Assembly (NCBI RefSeq): GCF_039729195.1
Contig: NZ_CP155796.1
Location: 2,542,001 to 2,606,000, forward strand
Length of the DNA: 64,000 nt
Direction: 5' to 3'
From: Mycobacterium sp. DL
GTDB lineage: Bacteria > Actinomycetota > Actinomycetes > Mycobacteriales > Mycobacteriaceae
The position numbers and the translations under genes were made by a program. The notes beneath the pieces were generated by a model. The model was not told the origin of the DNA and made no database searches. It was given only the letters and a program-made list of their open reading frames with translations. Every line of letters begins with the position of its first letter. Within the stretch, counting starts at the first letter, position 1. Below are positions 10,098 through 18,279 of the stretch, piece after piece.

Positions 10098-10745
10098 TCA
10101 CTCGGCGCCGGGTCGGCGCGGCCGGTGGAGTTTGGACACGAATACCGCAGCCTGGGTGCGACGTTCCATCCCCAGCTTGGCCAGCAGGCGTGACACATAG
10201 TTCTTGACGGTCTTCTCGGCGAGGAACATTCGCGCAGCGATCTGTTTGTTGGTCAGTCCCTCACCGAGCAGGTCGAGAAGCACCCGCTCCTGATCGGTCA
10301 GGTCCGACAGGGGATCGGAGCGTTCCCCTTCGCCACGAAGTTTGGCCATCAGGGCTGCAGCCGCCCGGTTGTCGAGCAACGATCGGCCGGCGCCGACCTC
10401 TTTGATCGCGTTGGCCAATTCCATGCCTTTGATGTCCTTGACGACGTAGCCGCTGGCACCGGCGAGGATCGCGTCGAGCATCGCTTCATCGGAGGTGAAG
10501 GAGGTGAGCATGAGGCACCGAAGGTCCGGGAGCAGGGAGAGCAGGTCGCGGCACAGTTCGATCCCATTACCGTCGGGCAACCGAACGTCGAGAACGGCCA
10601 CGTCCGGTTGCATCGCCGGGATCCGGGCCAGCGCCTCTGCGACCGAACCGGCTTCGCCCACGACGTCGAGCTCGGGATCGCTGCCGAGCAGGTCGATCAG
10701 GCCGCGCCGGACGACTTCGTGGTCGTCGACCAGGAAAACCCTCAC
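10098..10745 (-). CDS. devR: DevR/DosR-type NarL-family response regulator
   Basis: 215 residues and nearly collinear with mycobacterial DosR. The receiver domain has D7-D8, phospho-acceptor D53 (VLDVRLPDG), T81 and K103. The LuxR-type HTH (about residues 164-184) is [21 protein letters not shown]. The start is uncertain. GTG 10745 gives the DosR-like N-terminus [10 protein letters not shown], but the only strong ribosome site (AAAGGAGG, 10763-10770) is 17 bases away. GTG 10787, overlapping the usp stop, would add 14 residues. The order usp-devR matches Rv3134c-devR, but no devS kinase follows; the next gene is the convergent nitroreductase. Confidence 0.88.
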   Translation of the reverse strand: MRVFLVDDHEVVRRGLIDLLGSDPELDVVGEAGSVAEALARIPAMQPDVAVLDVRLPDGNGIELCRDLLSLLPDLRCLMLTSFTSDEAMLDAILAGASGYVVKDIKGMELANAIKEVGAGRSLLDNRAAAALMAKLRGEGERSDPLSDLTDQERVLLDLLGEGLTNKQIAARMFLAEKTVKNYVSRLLAKLGMERRTQAAVFVSKLHRPRRPGAE

Positions 10746-10783
10746 CTTGAGTGCGACGTCATCCTCCTTTGGATCGGCGCTGA

Positions 10784-11608
10784 TCACAGCGCGTTGTTCG
10801 GTTCGCAGACCATTATCGAACAATCGGTGTCTCGCAGGGCGACATTGCCGGGTGCCCCGACAAACGCCCCGACCCCACCGCGACGTCGACGGCCGATGAC
10901 AACCAGCTGAATCGAGTCGGCGTGCGCGGTGATGTAGTCCAGTGCGCCCTCCTGGGTGCTCACTGAGGCGATGTCGAGATCGGGATAACGGTGCTGCCAC
11001 TCGGCGAGCCGGCGCTGCCACTGTGCGTGAGCATCGGAACGCATCCGCCCGGTCGTGAGGACGCGCACCGGAGCTCCTCGGCGTCGTGCTGCATCCAGGC
11101 CGCGATGCAGCACCGAATCGATTTCCGAAGGTTCGTCGACCTCGATCACTACTGCTCGGCTCCGACCACTGTGAGGGCGATGTGTCCGCACGATCGCCAC
11201 CGGGCACCTCGCCGCGGCCGACAACGCCGCAGCAGTCGAACCGATCCGGCCCTGGGTGGCGTGTTTGAGTCCCCGCGCACCCACGCACAGCACGACTGCG
11301 GAGCGGGCGGCTTCCAGTAGCGCCTGGACCGGCCGTCCCTGGAGGATCTCGAGCTCGATGGCGACGGGCCGTTCGGTCGACTCCACCGCGGTCAGCGCGT
11401 AGCGCACCGCCACCTCGGCGGTGGCCATCCGGCGCGCCTGGTCGCGCGGATCGATCTCCGACTGACCGGTCGGCTCGATCACCGAGACCAGACGCAGGGG
11501 GGCATCTGCCTCGACGGCCTCGTCGATCGCCCACAACGCGGCATCGACAGCTGACTGTGAGCCGTCGATTCCCACGACGACACAGGGTGCGGCGTTGCTA
11601 CTCAACAC
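10784..11608 (-). CDS. Tandem universal stress protein (Rv3134c-like)
   Basis: 274 residues made of two UspA domains. The first begins [18 protein letters not shown] and ends with the ATP-binding pattern G-x2-G-x9-G-S ([16 protein letters not shown]). The second, from about residue 150, keeps only a loose version near [10 protein letters not shown]. It precedes devR with a 4-base GTGA overlap possible at 10784-10787, the same arrangement as Rv3134c-devR in M. tuberculosis, so it is probably co-transcribed and part of the hypoxia/NO response. The GTG start at 11608 has a weak GGTGG site upstream. Confidence 0.88.
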   Translation of the reverse strand: MLSSNAAPCVVVGIDGSQSAVDAALWAIDEAVEADAPLRLVSVIEPTGQSEIDPRDQARRMATAEVAVRYALTAVESTERPVAIELEILQGRPVQALLEAARSAVVLCVGARGLKHATQGRIGSTAAALSAAARCPVAIVRTHRPHSGRSRAVVIEVDEPSEIDSVLHRGLDAARRRGAPVRVLTTGRMRSDAHAQWQRRLAEWQHRYPDLDIASVSTQEGALDYITAHADSIQLVVIGRRRRGGVGAFVGAPGNVALRDTDCSIMVCEPNNAL

Positions 11609-12316
11609 GTTGTGCCACCGGTGAATTGAGAGGTTTTCCTGTCGCTTCGGGCGGTCGGGCCGCAGGGGCGTGAAGTTCGCATCGGGCGACGGTCCTGTCT
11701 GGCCGAGGGTCGTACGTCGAGCTGGGTCGCGGGCATCGTGATCTCCGTTCGGTGCACCACCAACAGTGCTCGTCCGCGGCGCTCACGTACAGGGCCATTG
11801 GTCCCCGCGGCGAACCATCAGGGCGACGTCGGGTGGCGTGTTCGTCAGGCGATCAGCAACCCCGTTTGCCACACGATTGCGCCGCTTCGACCCTCGTTGT
11901 CAGCAGCGGCGACCACACCCGACCAGAGGTCGTCGGCTGGGGACGGAGGATGGCCGCCGAGATTGCTGCAAGCTGTCGCGCCCGCGGCGTCAATGTGGCG
12001 GCGGACGTGCGAGCGGGAGGGCTCGGATACCGGCTGCATAGATCGGGGCACGCACTTGCCCGATGCAGGGTGTGGCGGCCAGGCCCCTCTCGAACTCTTT
12101 CGCCAGCCGTTCGAAACGGGAACATTCACCGACAACGGCCGAAAATTCATATGCCCAGGTCAGCGGGTTTTGTTGATGACGGGATCGCTTCTCATTCGCA
12201 ACAGTTGCATAACGCCAGAATTGTCGCGGAGGCAAAAGCGGAAATTGTCGGTTCAGTAAGCACCGTAACTACACAGATGTAATTCGTTCGGCCGGATGTA
12301 GAGAGACTGGGAGCAC
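11609..12316. other. 708-base intergenic region between usp and the repeat protein gene
   Basis: The region separates two divergent genes. Open frames on both strands (up to about 176 codons) look like GC-rich shadow frames, with no recognisable domain, signal peptide or ribosome site. The only clear element is the DosR-like palindrome at 11792-11805. The last 120 bases before 12317 are relatively AT-rich and probably contain the promoter of the repeat-protein gene, but I cannot fix its -10. Confidence 0.5.
11792..11805. promoter_or_regulatory. DosR-like box upstream of usp-devR
   Basis: GGGCCATTGGTCCC (reverse GGGACCAATGGCCC) is palindromic except at one pair and matches 11 of 14 positions of the DosR core. 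It lies about 184 bases upstream of the usp start, so a long leader would be needed. It overlaps the start of a 66-codon minus-strand frame that I do not consider a gene. Confidence 0.55.
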
Positions 12317-15181
12317 ATGTCACGCACCAAGAAGGGCATGGTCGTTGTCATGCTGGGCAGCGCCGGGATGTTTCTGAGCGCCCCGATGTTCAGCCCGTTG
12401 GCAGACGCTGACCCAGTCCGTGGCGGGGTGCCGTGTGTCGGGATCCTTCAGCAAATCGTGTCCAATCCGGCCGACATCCCGCAGTCGCTACAGCGGGCCG
12501 CTACCTCGTTCACCGCCGGTCCGGGACAGCCGACACCTCCGGTAGTCGTGCCTCCCGCCAGCTCGTCCTCGGCAGGCACGCCTCCGGTGCCGCCACGCCC
12601 GCCGGCATCGGTGTCCACATCGTCCTCGGGTGCGACGCCCCCCAGCCCGCCCACTCCGGCCGTTCCTGCTGCGGCATCTACCGGTGGAGGCACGCCTCCG
12701 GTGCCGCCACGCCCGCCGGCCTCGGTGTCGGTCCCGGCGTCGGGGTCCACCCCGCCCGCGCCACCGACTCCCGGTGTGCCTGTGGGGAACCCCGGCGGCA
12801 GCGCCACGCCTCCGCTGCCGCCTGTCCCGGGTGGGCCCGTCGGCACGCCGGTGGCCAACATCGTTCCGCCGGCACCCCCGGTGCCGGGCGCCCCAATCTT
12901 CGGCGAGGCGGGAGTCGCGACACCACCGGCGCCGCCGTCTCTCGGGCTCCCCGCAGCTGTGCCCGGCGGGGGAGTCGCGCCGCCGGCCCCGCCCGTGCCG
13001 GGTGCGCCGCTCGTTGGCGAAGCGGGCATCGCAACCCCTCCTGGTCCCGGCATTCCGGGTGCGCCGCTCAACGGTGCTGCCGCAGCGGTGACTCCGGGCG
13101 GTCCTCCTGCTCCTGGTGTGCCGGTGGTGAATTCGGTTGAGGCAGTGACGCCTCCTGGTCCGCCTGCGCCGGGTGCTCCGGTGGTGGGTGAGGCCGGCTT
13201 GGTGGCGCCGCCTGCGCCGGGTGCTCCTGGTGTGCCGGTGGTGAATTCGGTTGAGGCAGTGACGCCTCCGGGCCCGCCTGCGCCGGGTGCTCCGGTGGAG
13301 GGTTCTTCGGGTGTGGTGGCGCCGCCTGCGCCGGGTGCTCCTGGTGTGCCGGTGGTGAATTCGGTTGAGGCAGTGACGCCTCCGGGCCCGCCTGCGCCGG
13401 GTGCTCCGGTGGAGGGTTCTTCGGGTGTGGTGACGCCGCCTGCACCGGGTGCCACTGGTACACCTGCCGCCAATACGATCGAGACGTTCTCGCCGCCAGC
13501 CCCACCGGCGCCCGCGACACCTTCGTCGAGCACGGTGGAGACGTTCTCGCCACCTGCGCCTCCTGCACCTGCGACTCCTGCGGGTAGTTCGGTGGAGGTG
13601 GTGACGCCTCCTGCGCCGGGTGTTCCGGGTGTGCCGGTGGAGGGTTCGTCGAGTGTGGTGACGCCTCCTGCTCCGGGTGTGCCTGCGACTCCTGCGGGTA
13701 GTTCGGTGGAGGTGGTGACGCCTCCTGCGCCGGGTGTTCCGGGTGTGCCGGTGGAGGGTTCGTCGAGTGTGGTGACGCCTCCTGCTCCGGGTGTGCCTGC
13801 GACTCCCGCGGGTAGTTCGGTCGAGGTCGTGACGCCGTCCGGGTCGCCGGCTCCGGGCGTTCCGGTTGTGGGTGAGGCTGGTGTGGTGACGCCGCCTGGC
13901 CCGCCTGCGCCGGGTGTTCCGGTGGTGGGTGAGGCCGGCCTGGCAACTCCTCCGGTTCCGGGTGCTCCCGGTGTTCCGGTGGTGAGTGAGGCAGGTGTGG
14001 TGACGCCGTCCGGGTCGCCGGCTCCGGGCGTTCCGGTTGTGGGTGAGGCTGGTGTGGTGACGCCGCCGGGCCCGCCTGCGCCGGGTGTTCCGGTGGTGGG
14101 TGAGGCCGGCCTGGCAACGCCCCCGGGGCCGCCGGCTCCTGGCGCTCCGATCGACGCCGCTGCGGGTGCAGCGACACCTCCGGCCCTGGGTGCTCCAGGT
14201 GCTCCGATCGACGCCGCTTCTGCCGGTATCGCGCCTGCCGGTCCTCCGCTCCCCACTACGCCCGTTTTCGGCGACGCCGGTGCGGTGGCCCCGAGTGGGC
14301 TGCCCGGCGGTGGTGCTCCTGTCGAGGCTGCCGCCGGTGGAGCAGTCCCCGGGGGCACGCTGGCCGCTGGTGCTCCCGTGGATGCTGCCGCGGGCGTCGG
14401 CGGTCCCGCTGGTCCGCCGGCTCCCGGAGGCTCCGCCGCCGCGGGTATCCCCAGTGGCACGCCGCCCGCGCCGCCGGTCCCGGGCGCACCGATCTTCGGT
14501 GAGGCTGGAGTGGCTCCACCGCCCGTTCCGCCGGTCCCCGGTGGCGGCGGAGCGGTTCCAGTTGCCAACGTGACGCCTCCGTCACCCCCAGTTCCTGGTG
14601 TGCCCGTTGGTACTTCGGTGCCTGGCGCGACCCCGCCGGCACCACCTGTCCCGCCGTCCTCGACGAACGCCGCGGTCAACAACCCCATTCCGCCCTACCC
14701 GCCGGCCCCGCCGTCGTCGGTGGGCGCCAACACGGGCACGCCGCAGTCGCCGATTCCCGGAACCCCGGGCAGTTCAGTGACGGTCGGGGATCTGCTCACT
14801 CCTCCCGGCTTGATTCGCACCGTGCAGGACGGCGCTTCGTCGGTGGCCGGGGCGCTTCCGCCGCCGCCTGCGCCGGTACCGGGTGCAGCGGGAGCCGTCA
14901 ACGTGGGTGTGCCGGCGACGCCGGACCCGTTCACCCCGCTTGCGGCCACGGGGTTGTCCAATCTGATCGCGCCCCCGCCGCTGAACATCCCGTCGATCCC
15001 CGGCTTGCCTGTGCCGCTACCCAACGAGATCCCTGTGCCGTCCGACCTGCTGTGCATTGGCACCGATTGGTCAGCGTCTCAGGGAGATTCGGCTGCGCCG
15101 GCAGTCAATGTAGACATTCCGAAGGCATTGGTCACCGGGGCCGATCCGGTGGGCGATCGCCGGGACCGCTGGGACAACTAG
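12317..15181 (+). CDS. Secreted Pro/Gly/Val-rich protein with 19-residue tandem repeats
   Basis: 954 residues. Start ATG 12317 has GGGAG six bases upstream. Residues 1-32 form a Sec signal peptide with probable cleavage after ADA. A short conserved-looking N-terminal part with Cys40 (VPCVGILQQIVSNPADIP) precedes the low-complexity centre. From about residue 181 to 693 there are about 27 uninterrupted 19-residue units, consensus VVTPPGPPAPGVPVVGEAG, with degenerate units on both sides. The C-terminal 130 residues are less repetitive and contain the only other Cys (LLCIGTD), so the two ends could be disulfide-linked. An extended cell-wall or extracellular spacer is plausible; no enzymatic domain is visible. 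It stands alone, transcribed away from usp. Confidence 0.85.
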   Translation: MSRTKKGMVVVMLGSAGMFLSAPMFSPLADADPVRGGVPCVGILQQIVSNPADIPQSLQRAATSFTAGPGQPTPPVVVPPASSSSAGTPPVPPRPPASVSTSSSGATPPSPPTPAVPAAASTGGGTPPVPPRPPASVSVPASGSTPPAPPTPGVPVGNPGGSATPPLPPVPGGPVGTPVANIVPPAPPVPGAPIFGEAGVATPPAPPSLGLPAAVPGGGVAPPAPPVPGAPLVGEAGIATPPGPGIPGAPLNGAAAAVTPGGPPAPGVPVVNSVEAVTPPGPPAPGAPVVGEAGLVAPPAPGAPGVPVVNSVEAVTPPGPPAPGAPVEGSSGVVAPPAPGAPGVPVVNSVEAVTPPGPPAPGAPVEGSSGVVTPPAPGATGTPAANTIETFSPPAPPAPATPSSSTVETFSPPAPPAPATPAGSSVEVVTPPAPGVPGVPVEGSSSVVTPPAPGVPATPAGSSVEVVTPPAPGVPGVPVEGSSSVVTPPAPGVPATPAGSSVEVVTPSGSPAPGVPVVGEAGVVTPPGPPAPGVPVVGEAGLATPPVPGAPGVPVVSEAGVVTPSGSPAPGVPVVGEAGVVTPPGPPAPGVPVVGEAGLATPPGPPAPGAPIDAAAGAATPPALGAPGAPIDAASAGIAPAGPPLPTTPVFGDAGAVAPSGLPGGGAPVEAAAGGAVPGGTLAAGAPVDAAAGVGGPAGPPAPGGSAAAGIPSGTPPAPPVPGAPIFGEAGVAPPPVPPVPGGGGAVPVANVTPPSPPVPGVPVGTSVPGATPPAPPVPPSSTNAAVNNPIPPYPPAPPSSVGANTGTPQSPIPGTPGSSVTVGDLLTPPGLIRTVQDGASSVAGALPPPPAPVPGAAGAVNVGVPATPDPFTPLAATGLSNLIAPPPLNIPSIPGLPVPLPNEIPVPSDLLCIGTDWSASQGDSAAPAVNVDIPKALVTGADPVGDRRDRWDN
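12857..14395 (+). repeat. 57-bp tandem repeat array (about 27 units)
   Basis: The array encodes 19-residue units in frame. Higher-order copies show recent duplication: 114-bp (two-unit) repeats begin at 13121, 13235 and 13349 and again at 13581, 13695 and 13809, and a 171-bp (three-unit) repeat begins at 13829 and 14000. The central part uses many T-ending codons (CCT, GGT, GTG), unlike the C-ending codons of flanking genes. Confidence 0.9.
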
Positions 15182-15208
15182 AAGGGACATTCGGGGCATA
15201 CTGACGCA

Positions 15209-15976
15209 ATGGGCTCTGAGATGGCCGGACACGTCAAGCCACCAATCCTGTTCCTGCACGGTGTGTTCGGGAAACCGTCGCTACTGGAACCGTGGCGCGT
15301 GTACTTCGAGGCCAGAGGCTTCGAAGTGCACGCCCCGGCACTGCCCGGCAGGGATCCGACGCGCGACGACGTGCTCGCCGCGACCGGCATCCAGGACTGT
15401 TTCGACGTGGTCCTGGCCGCCTACGACCGGTTGAGCAGTCCGCCGATCGTGATCGGTCACAGCATGGGCGGCCTTCTTACTCAAAAGCTCGCGGCGGCGC
15501 GCTCGCCACGCGCAGCGGTGTTGCTGGCATCGATCCCACCGGGGATTCTGTGGCCGCAGGTGAAAGTTCTTCCGCACCTGTTCCCGTTGCTGCCGCGAAT
15601 CCTGGCGGGGCGGGCGTTCTTTCCGTCGGAGCGCACCCTTCGAAGAGTCCCTTTGAGCACGTTGTCGACCGCCGAGCAGGACGCGTTGATCCCAGAGTTG
15701 GTCCGGGACTCGGGTCGAGTCTTCCGGGAGATGTCGATGGGCGCCCCGTCAACCCGGGTCGACGCCGCGCAGGTGGCCTGCCCCGTACTTTGTGTCAGCG
15801 CGGGACAGGACCGGAACGTCGCGCAATGGATCTCACGACGAATCGCGGCACGCTACCGGGCCGAGCATCAAGTGCATCCCGGGCTTCCGCATTGGATCAT
15901 CGCCGAGTCAGCGGTTGACGAGGTCGCGCCGCCCGTCCTGACATGGCTGAACGTCACGCTGAATTTGACTGGCTAG
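15209..15976 (+). CDS. Alpha/beta-hydrolase
   Basis: 255 residues with the complete catalytic set: oxyanion loop LHGVFG (residues 16-21), nucleophile elbow GHSMGG with S85, acid D201 (SAGQDRNV) and H228 (GLPHWI). No signal peptide, so cytoplasmic. Small lipase/esterase-like enzyme; substrate unknown. A CATACT hexamer 6 bases before the ATG could serve a leaderless transcript. The 3' end overlaps the convergent GAF-ANTAR gene by 23 bases. Confidence 0.85.
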   Translation: MGSEMAGHVKPPILFLHGVFGKPSLLEPWRVYFEARGFEVHAPALPGRDPTRDDVLAATGIQDCFDVVLAAYDRLSSPPIVIGHSMGGLLTQKLAAARSPRAAVLLASIPPGILWPQVKVLPHLFPLLPRILAGRAFFPSERTLRRVPLSTLSTAEQDALIPELVRDSGRVFREMSMGAPSTRVDAAQVACPVLCVSAGQDRNVAQWISRRIAARYRAEHQVHPGLPHWIIAESAVDEVAPPVLTWLNVTLNLTG

Positions 15977-16829
15977 CTTTCAGAGACAGCGACTGATCAG
16001 TGCCCGTGGACTCCGGGGACTGCGTGCTGGCGACCAGGTCGGTAGCGATCTGAATCAGGGGGACATTCGAATCCTGCGAGAGCTTGCGCAGCAGATCGAA
16101 CGCCTGAACCGCGCTGACGCCGTAGCGCTCCATGACCATGCCTTTGGCCTGGCCGATGACGTCGCGGCTCGACAGCGCCCGGCGGAACTGTTCGTCACGG
16201 CGTGCGGAGTTCCACGCGACCGACGAGTGCGCCGCGAAGATCAGCCCGAAGTTGCGCGATTCCGCGTCGAACACCCCGGGTTGCTCGGAGTAGACGTTCA
16301 GGGCACCGAGCGTCTTGCCGGCGATGAACATCTGGAACGCCATGATCGACCGGATGGGAGTCTCGGCGAGCGCGTCTTCGCGGTATTTCGGGAACCGGTC
16401 GTCGGTCTTCAGATCGACGACGTGGATGGTCTTCTCTTCCCACGCAGCCGTCAGGCACGGCCCCTCGAGGTGGCGCTGCTGGATTTTGTCCAGGAGCAGC
16501 GGCCAATGATGGGTCGCGGCCGGGGTCTCGATCTCCTTGGCGTTACGGGTGAGCGTGATCCCCGCGTACTGCGCGCCGGGAATCTCGGCAGCGGCGTGCT
16601 CAGCCAGCTCGGCCACCACGGTTTCGGAATCGGTATCGGGTCTGTTGTGCAGCCCCTGCACCAGTTCGGCGACGCGCAGGTGCGCAGCCTCCATGCCGGC
16701 TTGATCCGTCACCGTCACCGTCCGTGTAGTCGCGCTCGAATTGAGGTTTCCCAGATTACCCTTGACCACCGCCGATGGCTTACGCATGGGCGATGTCGCT
16801 TCCGTGACCAGTTGGCGCGTCGAGCCCAT
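15954..16829 (-). CDS. GAF-ANTAR regulator
   Basis: 291 residues. A GAF domain occupies about residues 60-210 and a C-terminal ANTAR RNA-binding domain about 215-270 (SSRDVIGQAKGMVMERYGVSAVQAFDLLRKLSQ). ANTAR proteins bind paired hairpins in leaders and prevent termination, so this is probably a ligand-controlled antiterminator. The start may be ATG 16829 or ATG 16787 (MRKPSAVV), which has a better GGAAG site; the GAF domain is intact either way. It follows the membrane-protein gene by 15 bases on the same strand, so it forms an operon with it and DUF1990. It overlaps the convergent hydrolase gene end. Confidence 0.88.
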   Translation of the reverse strand: MGSTRQLVTEATSPMRKPSAVVKGNLGNLNSSATTRTVTVTDQAGMEAAHLRVAELVQGLHNRPDTDSETVVAELAEHAAAEIPGAQYAGITLTRNAKEIETPAATHHWPLLLDKIQQRHLEGPCLTAAWEEKTIHVVDLKTDDRFPKYREDALAETPIRSIMAFQMFIAGKTLGALNVYSEQPGVFDAESRNFGLIFAAHSSVAWNSARRDEQFRRALSSRDVIGQAKGMVMERYGVSAVQAFDLLRKLSQDSNVPLIQIATDLVASTQSPESTGTDQSLSLKASQSNSA

Positions 16830-16844
16830 CCCCGGAAGCGCCGA

Positions 16845-17747
16845 TCAGATCACCCGAGTGGCCGGAACGTCGTCCTCACCCTGCAGAAAATCGCGCAGAT
16901 GAGTGAGGCCGTCACGTCGCCAGGCCTCGATGACCCACACGAGCGCGATCACGGGGAGCGGTCCCAGCGCAGCCCACCATCTGGCTCCGGGCGGCAGGAG
17001 CTCGGCGATGACCTGCTGGCGTGAGACGCCGTCGACCATCGCCGGCAGCCACTCGTTGAGCAGAATCGTCAGCATGCGGGTGATCTCGAACGGACCGAAA
17101 GTGGTTGCCACCGTCCACGAGACGCAGGCGATGATCAGGGCCCATGGCCAGGCGAGCATCAGTGACTGGTCATCGACGACGTCGGCGGCCGACCTGATCG
17201 ACTCCGCGACAAAGGCCAGGCCCAACACGGCCAGCAACACGCCGACCTGGGCGGCCAGCAGATCGTCGATCACCGAGTTTGCAAGGTCGTCGCCACGTCG
17301 GGTGGGAAGCCCGATTGCCAGCGACAACAGCCCCGCCACCAACGCGAGCAGCGTCAGGTACGACGTGGCATCGCTGACGCGCCGAAACGAATCGGTCAGC
17401 GTGCGAATGACCAGACGCGACGATGCGGCCGGACCTGTGCGGTAGAGAATCATCACCACCAGCCCCGAGATGACGATCGACGTCAGCCAGGCCACCACCG
17501 CCGTGCAGATCATCACCAGGGCCAAAGACCCGATCAGCGGCACCAGCAGCGAGTCGGTGTCGTCACCGCTGCGGATCACCAGCAGCGGCACGACGCCGAG
17601 GGCCAGTATTCCGAGTGCCCTCACGAGCAGGGGCATCGTGAAGGTCGTCAGATCGCCTGCGTCGAGGTCGGGATCGCGGCGGCGGATCGCGGAGATCTCA
17701 GCGCTGAGCACCGATTGCGCCCGCCGCAGCGATGCCCGGCTGATCAC
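16845..17747 (-). CDS. Integral membrane protein, unknown function
   Basis: 300 residues with about six hydrophobic segments (around residues 33-52, 65-90, 120-140, 165-185, 205-225 and 265-285). The start GTG 17747 overlaps the DUF1990 stop in a GTGA, which marks translational coupling and excludes the Arg-rich upstream extension of the open frame. The N-terminal 30 residues are charged and cytoplasmic in style. I do not recognise the family. Confidence 0.75.
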   Translation of the reverse strand: MISRASLRRAQSVLSAEISAIRRRDPDLDAGDLTTFTMPLLVRALGILALGVVPLLVIRSGDDTDSLLVPLIGSLALVMICTAVVAWLTSIVISGLVVMILYRTGPAASSRLVIRTLTDSFRRVSDATSYLTLLALVAGLLSLAIGLPTRRGDDLANSVIDDLLAAQVGVLLAVLGLAFVAESIRSAADVVDDQSLMLAWPWALIIACVSWTVATTFGPFEITRMLTILLNEWLPAMVDGVSRQQVIAELLPPGARWWAALGPLPVIALVWVIEAWRRDGLTHLRDFLQGEDDVPATRVI

Positions 17748-18241
17748 AGTGCCCGCAGGTAGCGGTCGGTGACCCGCCGCTGAACCAGGGAGGTGACCGG
17801 AGCGCCCAGCCGGCTCCACCAGGTGGCGTGCCGGGAGAACGCGACCACCTCGGCGATGACGTCCTCGGTGGCGGGGTCGTAACGGACCAGGAAGAGTTCC
17901 TCGCCGGATTCGGCGTGCCCGGGCAGTGTCCCGTAGGCGAATCCGCGGCGGTCGGGCTCGTCGACGACGTAGACGACCCGGCACGGGGCCACCACGGGGC
18001 CGAGGTGCACGAGAACCTCGGCGCCGATCTGGGCGACCGGCGTCGTGGCCGTCACGCGCAGACCGGCACCGCGAAGCATGCCCCAGGCCATGCCTTGTCC
18101 GGCGGCCGTCTCGAAGCGGTCGCGACCGCGGCCGATCACCGATGACTTGTGCAGGTGGTGATACCCGGTAGGCATGTTCCCCGCGGTCGCCCCCACCTCG
18201 GTGTAGGTCAGCGGCTTGCCTGATAGAGCGCTCAACTTCAC
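17744..18241 (-). CDS. DUF1990 family protein
   Basis: 165 residues matching the DUF1990 family layout: LTYTEVGAT near the N-terminus, the central [21 protein letters not shown] segment, and the end [28 protein letters not shown]. No catalytic motif is known to me. First gene of a three-gene minus-strand operon with the membrane protein and GAF-ANTAR genes; it starts at GTG 18241, 38 bases from the divergent aldo-keto reductase. Confidence 0.85.
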   Translation of the reverse strand: MKLSALSGKPLTYTEVGATAGNMPTGYHHLHKSSVIGRGRDRFETAAGQGMAWGMLRGAGLRVTATTPVAQIGAEVLVHLGPVVAPCRVVYVVDEPDRRGFAYGTLPGHAESGEELFLVRYDPATEDVIAEVVAFSRHATWWSRLGAPVTSLVQRRVTDRYLRAL

Positions 18242-18266
18242 AGGTGTCAGCTTGTCACCGTCGGCG

Positions 18267-18272
18267 TAGCGT
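18267..18272 (+). promoter_or_regulatory. -10 box of a probable leaderless aldo-keto reductase transcript
   Basis: TAGCGT followed by exactly seven bases and then the GTG start at 18280. This is the spacing of mycobacterial leaderless promoters, and there is no ribosome-binding site before the GTG. Confidence 0.5.
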
Positions 18273-18279
18273 CGTCACC

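Noticed and set aside
10746..11534. Long N-terminal extension of the devR frame
   Set aside because: It overlaps the usp gene and has the Arg-rich composition of a shadow frame; DosR homology begins only near 10745.
11598..11798. 66-codon minus-strand frame in front of usp
   Set aside because: It starts inside the DosR-like box, lacks a family match and overlaps the usp start; more likely leader sequence.
11738..12282. Plus-strand frames of 173 and 176 codons in the usp-repeat protein gap
   Set aside because: Overlapping frames of similar length on both strands with no domain, signal peptide or ribosome site.
12857..14395. CRISPR array
   Set aside because: The repeats are contiguous, in frame and without unique spacers; they encode protein.
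12448..14688. 746-codon open frame antisense to the repeat protein
   Set aside because: It arises because the codon-periodic Pro/Gly repeat reads as Gly/Thr/Pro on the other strand; no signal peptide or ribosome site, while the plus-strand frame has both.
17748..17984. N-terminal extension of the membrane protein frame
   Set aside because: It overlaps DUF1990 and is Arg-rich; the GTGA overlap at 17744-17747 gives the natural start.
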